A stretch of DNA of 8,396 nt, from positions 1-8,396 of the forward strand of contig LCEC01000035.1 in the NCBI GenBank assembly GCA_000997475.1, written 5' to 3'. The position numbers and the translations under genes are program-made. Below, piece by piece: positions 6,434-8,396 of this stretch (its first letter is position 1; every line of letters begins with the position of its first letter). The notes beneath the pieces are model-generated. The model was not told the DNA's origin. It did no database searches and saw only the letters and a program-made list of their open reading frames with translations. This DNA comes from Parcubacteria group bacterium GW2011_GWB1_42_6 (lineage in GTDB: Bacteria > Patescibacteriota > Minisyncoccia > Portnoybacterales > GWB1-42-6).

Positions 6434-6583
6434 ATACGAACCTGCGAAATTTATGCCAAACCCGCGAACTGCGAAATAAAAAAGAATTTGTACTCTCCAC
6501 GGGATCGCTTCGCCGCAAACTCCTCGCGATGACGAATTCTTTCGCAGTTCGTATGTTTTGCATTAGATTCGCCCATTTCGCAT
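6434..6583. repeat. Long imperfect palindrome between DUF4012 and murJ
   Basis: The 159-base gap is almost entirely an inverted repeat. ATACGAACCTGCGAAA (6434-6449) is the reverse complement of TTTCGCAGTTCGTAT (6540-6554) apart from one extra C. CGAACTGCGAAA (6465-6476) is also an exact reverse complement of 6540-6551. More broadly, 6451-6490 matches the reverse complement of about 6533-6566 imperfectly (TTATGCCAAAC against TAATGCAAAAC). ATTTCGCAT at 6575-6583 repeats the theme. The centre holds a separate repeat. No T-run follows, so it is not an obvious terminator. Confidence 0.65.
6495..6540 (-). repeat. Copy of a widespread 'GTCATTGCGAGGAG'-type dispersed repeat
   Basis: Read on the minus strand, the palindrome centre is GTCATCGCGAGGAG, then TTTGCGGCGAAGCGATCC. 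This matches my memory of a dispersed repeat of the form GTCATTGCGAGGAGCGAAGCGA...GCAATCC, found between genes in many bacteria. Its translation gives the familiar spurious peptide VIARSLRRSDPVE, which explains a false minus-strand ORF here. ATCGC (6504-6508) and GCGAT (6526-6530) form its inner stem. Confidence 0.55.
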
Positions 6584-6590
6584 TATAATT

Positions 6591-8213
6591 ATGTTTAAAA
6601 TTCTTGAAAAACAATCCCAAAGCGTTGTCTCGGCGGCTTTGATTCTGGCGGCGGCTTCATTGGTCAGCCGCTTTTTGGGTTTGTTGCGGGATCGGCTTCT
6701 GGCGGCCAATTTTGGAGCCGGCGACACGCTTGATGTTTATTACGCCGCTTTTCAAATTCCGGATCTCGCCTTCAATCTTTTGGTGGTGGGAGCGCTTTCG
6801 GCCGGTTTCATTCCCATTTTTGCCGGCTTTTGGCAAAAGGGCGCAGATAAAAAAGAAGCTTGGCGTTTTGTGAACAGCCTTTTTAATATTATTCTTTTGG
6901 CGCTCATTTTGTTTGGAGCGCTCTTTATTATTTTCGCTCCGCAAGTAATGAAATTGATTGTTCCCGGTTTTGAAGGTGAAAAATTCCGCCAAACCGTTTT
7001 TTTGGCGCGGATTATGTTTTTAAGTCCGGTCTTTTTGGGGGCGAGCACGGTTTTTGGCGGAGTTTTGCAGGGCACAAAAAGATTTTTTGTGATCGCGCTC
7101 ACCTCGGTGCTCTATAATTTGGGAATAATTTTTGGCATAATTTTTCTTGTGCCGCGTTTTGGCATTCTGGGATTAGCCTTGGGAGTGGCGGGTGGAGCTT
7201 TTGTCCATATGGCGATTCAGATTCCTTCCATGCGCTCGCTGGGTTTTCGATATCGCGCAACAATAGATTGGGGCAATCATGGATTGCGGCGTCTATCCAA
7301 ACTTATGATCCCTAGGATTTTGACTCTGGGGGTTTCCCAAATAAATTTTTTGGCGATCACGGTTATCGCCTCCACTTTGGCGGCGGGAAGCTTGGCAATT
7401 TTTAATTTCGCTTACAATATTTGGAATTTTCCTTTGGGGATTTTGGCGGCTTCGTTCGCTATGGCGGCTTTTCCGAATTTGGCCGAAAACGCGGCGGCCA
7501 AAAATTGGCGCCAATACAGCCGGGTTTTCTCCGCCACCTTTCGGCAAATAATTTTTTTGATTATTCCGGCCAGCGCTCTTTTTCTGGTTTTGCGGGCGCA
7601 GATTGTTCGGGTGGTTTTGGGCGCCGGAAAATTTGATTGGCAAGACACGGTTTTAACTCTGGAAACTCTCCAATTTTTAACGCTGGGCCTTTTTGCCGAA
7701 GGATTGAATTTGCTTGTGGCTCGATCATTTTTTGCCTTGGAAGACACCAAGACTCCCTTTTTCTTGGGAGCGGCGAGTTCGGTTTTCAGGATCTTCGGCG
7801 CTTTGTTTTTTTCGGCCAAAATGGGCGTGGCGGGCTTGGCGTTCGGTTATGCTTTGGGAGGGATAATCTATTTTATTTTGCTTTTGGCGTTTTTAAGCCG
7901 GCGGGTTGATTTGAGAATAAAAGAGATTTCTTTAAGCGCGGCAAAAATAGTTCCGGCTTCTTTGGCGGGAGGGATAACGGCTTTCTTTTCATTGAGGATT
8001 TTTGACGGATTTTTAAACACCGGCACGTTGGTTGGAATTTTTACGCAGGGATTTTTGGCCGGAATCGCGGGCATAATTATTTATCTGGCGATTTGTTATC
8101 TCTTGCGTTCGCCGGAATTAAACGATATTCTTCAGGGCTTCAAAAAGAAGATTCCGGCCGGATCGGCCGTGGCCGACAAAGAATTGATTCAGCCGATGGA
8201 AGAGGGGAAATAA
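6591..8213 (+). CDS. murJ: MurJ/MviN-family lipid flippase (MOP superfamily)
   Basis: This 540-residue, very hydrophobic protein of about 14 membrane helices belongs to the MurJ family, which flips lipid II to the outer face of the cytoplasmic membrane for peptidoglycan synthesis. The hallmark N-terminus is present: SRFLGLLRDRLLAANFGAG, then D48 and AFQIPDLAFNLLVVGALSAG, then FIPIF. By alignment from memory to E. coli MurJ, R27, R33 and D48 match R18, R24 and D39. R52 and R53 fall at F61/N62, E57 at V66 and R270 at N276 (AYNIWNFPLG), so several E. coli cavity residues are absent. This looks typical of Patescibacteria, where MurJ often has an FNLLV...GALSAAF sequence. Length is slightly above the E. 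coli protein (about 511), with a hydrophilic C-terminal tail. The ATG at 6591 gives the standard N-terminus. No Shine-Dalgarno site is present. A Wzx-like flippase for another lipid-linked glycan is the main alternative. Confidence 0.9.
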   Translation: MFKILEKQSQSVVSAALILAAASLVSRFLGLLRDRLLAANFGAGDTLDVYYAAFQIPDLAFNLLVVGALSAGFIPIFAGFWQKGADKKEAWRFVNSLFNIILLALILFGALFIIFAPQVMKLIVPGFEGEKFRQTVFLARIMFLSPVFLGASTVFGGVLQGTKRFFVIALTSVLYNLGIIFGIIFLVPRFGILGLALGVAGGAFVHMAIQIPSMRSLGFRYRATIDWGNHGLRRLSKLMIPRILTLGVSQINFLAITVIASTLAAGSLAIFNFAYNIWNFPLGILAASFAMAAFPNLAENAAAKNWRQYSRVFSATFRQIIFLIIPASALFLVLRAQIVRVVLGAGKFDWQDTVLTLETLQFLTLGLFAEGLNLLVARSFFALEDTKTPFFLGAASSVFRIFGALFFSAKMGVAGLAFGYALGGIIYFILLLAFLSRRVDLRIKEISLSAAKIVPASLAGGITAFFSLRIFDGFLNTGTLVGIFTQGFLAGIAGIIIYLAICYLLRSPELNDILQGFKKKIPAGSAVADKELIQPMEEGK

Positions 8214-8254
8214 CGGATTGGAGTATTTGATTTAAAAAATCGCCACATGTGCGC

Positions 8255-8283
8255 TTGACTTTATGATAGATATATGATATACT
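8255..8283 (+). promoter_or_regulatory. Strong sigma70-type promoter with extended -10
   Basis: TTGACT (8255-8260) and TATACT (8278-8283) are separated by exactly 17 bases, and TGA precedes the -10 to give an extended -10. Each box differs from consensus at one position. Transcription should start near 8290. An 8-bp palindrome CACATGTG (8244-8251) sits 3 bases upstream of the -35 box and could be an operator, although this is weak evidence. The promoter does not serve murJ, which ends upstream. Confidence 0.78.
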
Positions 8284-8289
8284 TGCAGA

Positions 8290-8369
8290 CAGCTCTAAAA
8301 CCTACCGACCCCCCTCAATTTGTATGATCGGATTTTAAATTTCTCTCAGCGCCTTGGGCGCTTTTTTTG
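8290..8369 (+). ncRNA. Candidate small RNA or attenuated leader
   Basis: The strong promoter ends only about 65 bases before an intrinsic terminator, defining a transcript of roughly 80 bases. It contains no ORF beyond a 4-codon ATG (M-I-G-F, 8324-8338). A run of six C (8309-8314) lies between CCGA (8305-8308) and TCGG (8328-8331), which could pair and leave the C-run in a loop, as in C-rich sRNA seeds. I recognise no riboswitch or known RNA family. It could instead be the leader of a gene beyond the window, with the hairpin acting as an attenuator. Confidence 0.45.
8348..8369 (+). terminator. Rho-independent terminator
   Basis: AGCGCC (8348-8353), a 3-base loop TTG, GGCGCT (8357-8362) and then further T residues to 8368 form a compact GC-rich hairpin plus T-run on the plus strand. 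It would end the short transcript from the promoter at 8255-8283 and could also stop read-through from murJ. No T-run follows on the minus strand, so it is directional. Confidence 0.85.
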
Positions 8370-8396
8370 TTTGCGGCAAGCTTTCAGCGCTTCATC

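Noticed and set aside
6584..6589. TATAAT directly before the murJ ATG as its -10 box
   Set aside because: Transcription would begin about 5 bases inside the gene, past the ATG, and no -35 box lies at proper spacing. The N-terminus from 6591 is clearly the family's normal one, so the match is probably chance in AT-rich DNA.
6381..6620. Minus-strand ORF before murJ
   Set aside because: It translates the dispersed repeat (VIARSLRRSDPVE), a familiar false peptide, and overlaps the ends of two real genes.
8346..8396. Minus-strand frame entering from the right edge (DEALKACRKQKKRPRR, stop at 8346-8348)
   Set aside because: It is only 16 codons, and its Lys/Arg richness follows from reading through the T-run and hairpin of the plus-strand terminator. 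It could be the end of a convergent gene but cannot be supported from this window.

Overview
The window looks like a metagenome-derived piece of a Candidate Phyla Radiation genome (Patescibacteria, most like Parcubacteria), joined at its left end to unrelated GC-rich DNA. From about position 511 to the end the DNA is AT-leaning, the large genes lack Shine-Dalgarno sites, and TGA is a normal stop (overlapping the start at 567, and ending the genes at 3542-3544 and 6429-6431), so code 25 does not apply. The lineage call rests on the DUF4012 protein and a MurJ of the type usual in these bacteria. It is inference, because no marker gene is present.

Layout. 1-~510: GC-rich DNA with one partial minus-strand reading frame of unknown function, containing an in-frame copy of a proteobacterial-type palindromic repeat. 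~511-570: the last codons of a plus-strand gene, probably a glycosyltransferase, whose TGA overlaps the next ATG. 567-3544: a short Wzz/polysaccharide-co-polymerase-like membrane protein followed by two GT4 glycosyltransferases, then a small Cys-containing ORF (3568-3771) and a clear intrinsic terminator (3786-3813). 3846-3854: an extended -10 promoter so close to the next ATG that the mRNA should be nearly leaderless. 3864-6431: an 855-residue DUF4012 membrane protein. 6434-6583: a long imperfect palindrome enclosing a copy of a widespread repeat family. 6591-8213: MurJ/MviN-family lipid flippase. 8255-8368: a strong promoter followed about 65 bases later by an intrinsic terminator, a candidate small RNA.

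Taken together, the plus-strand genes read as a cell-envelope polysaccharide locus. The GT4 enzymes would build a lipid-linked glycan in the cytoplasm, the two-TM Wzz-like protein would influence chain length or export, the MurJ-family protein would flip a lipid-linked precursor, and DUF4012, whose core resembles LytR-CpsA-Psr enzymes, may act outside the membrane, perhaps in glycan attachment. This chain is a hypothesis from gene content and order. The family assignments are firmer than the pathway.
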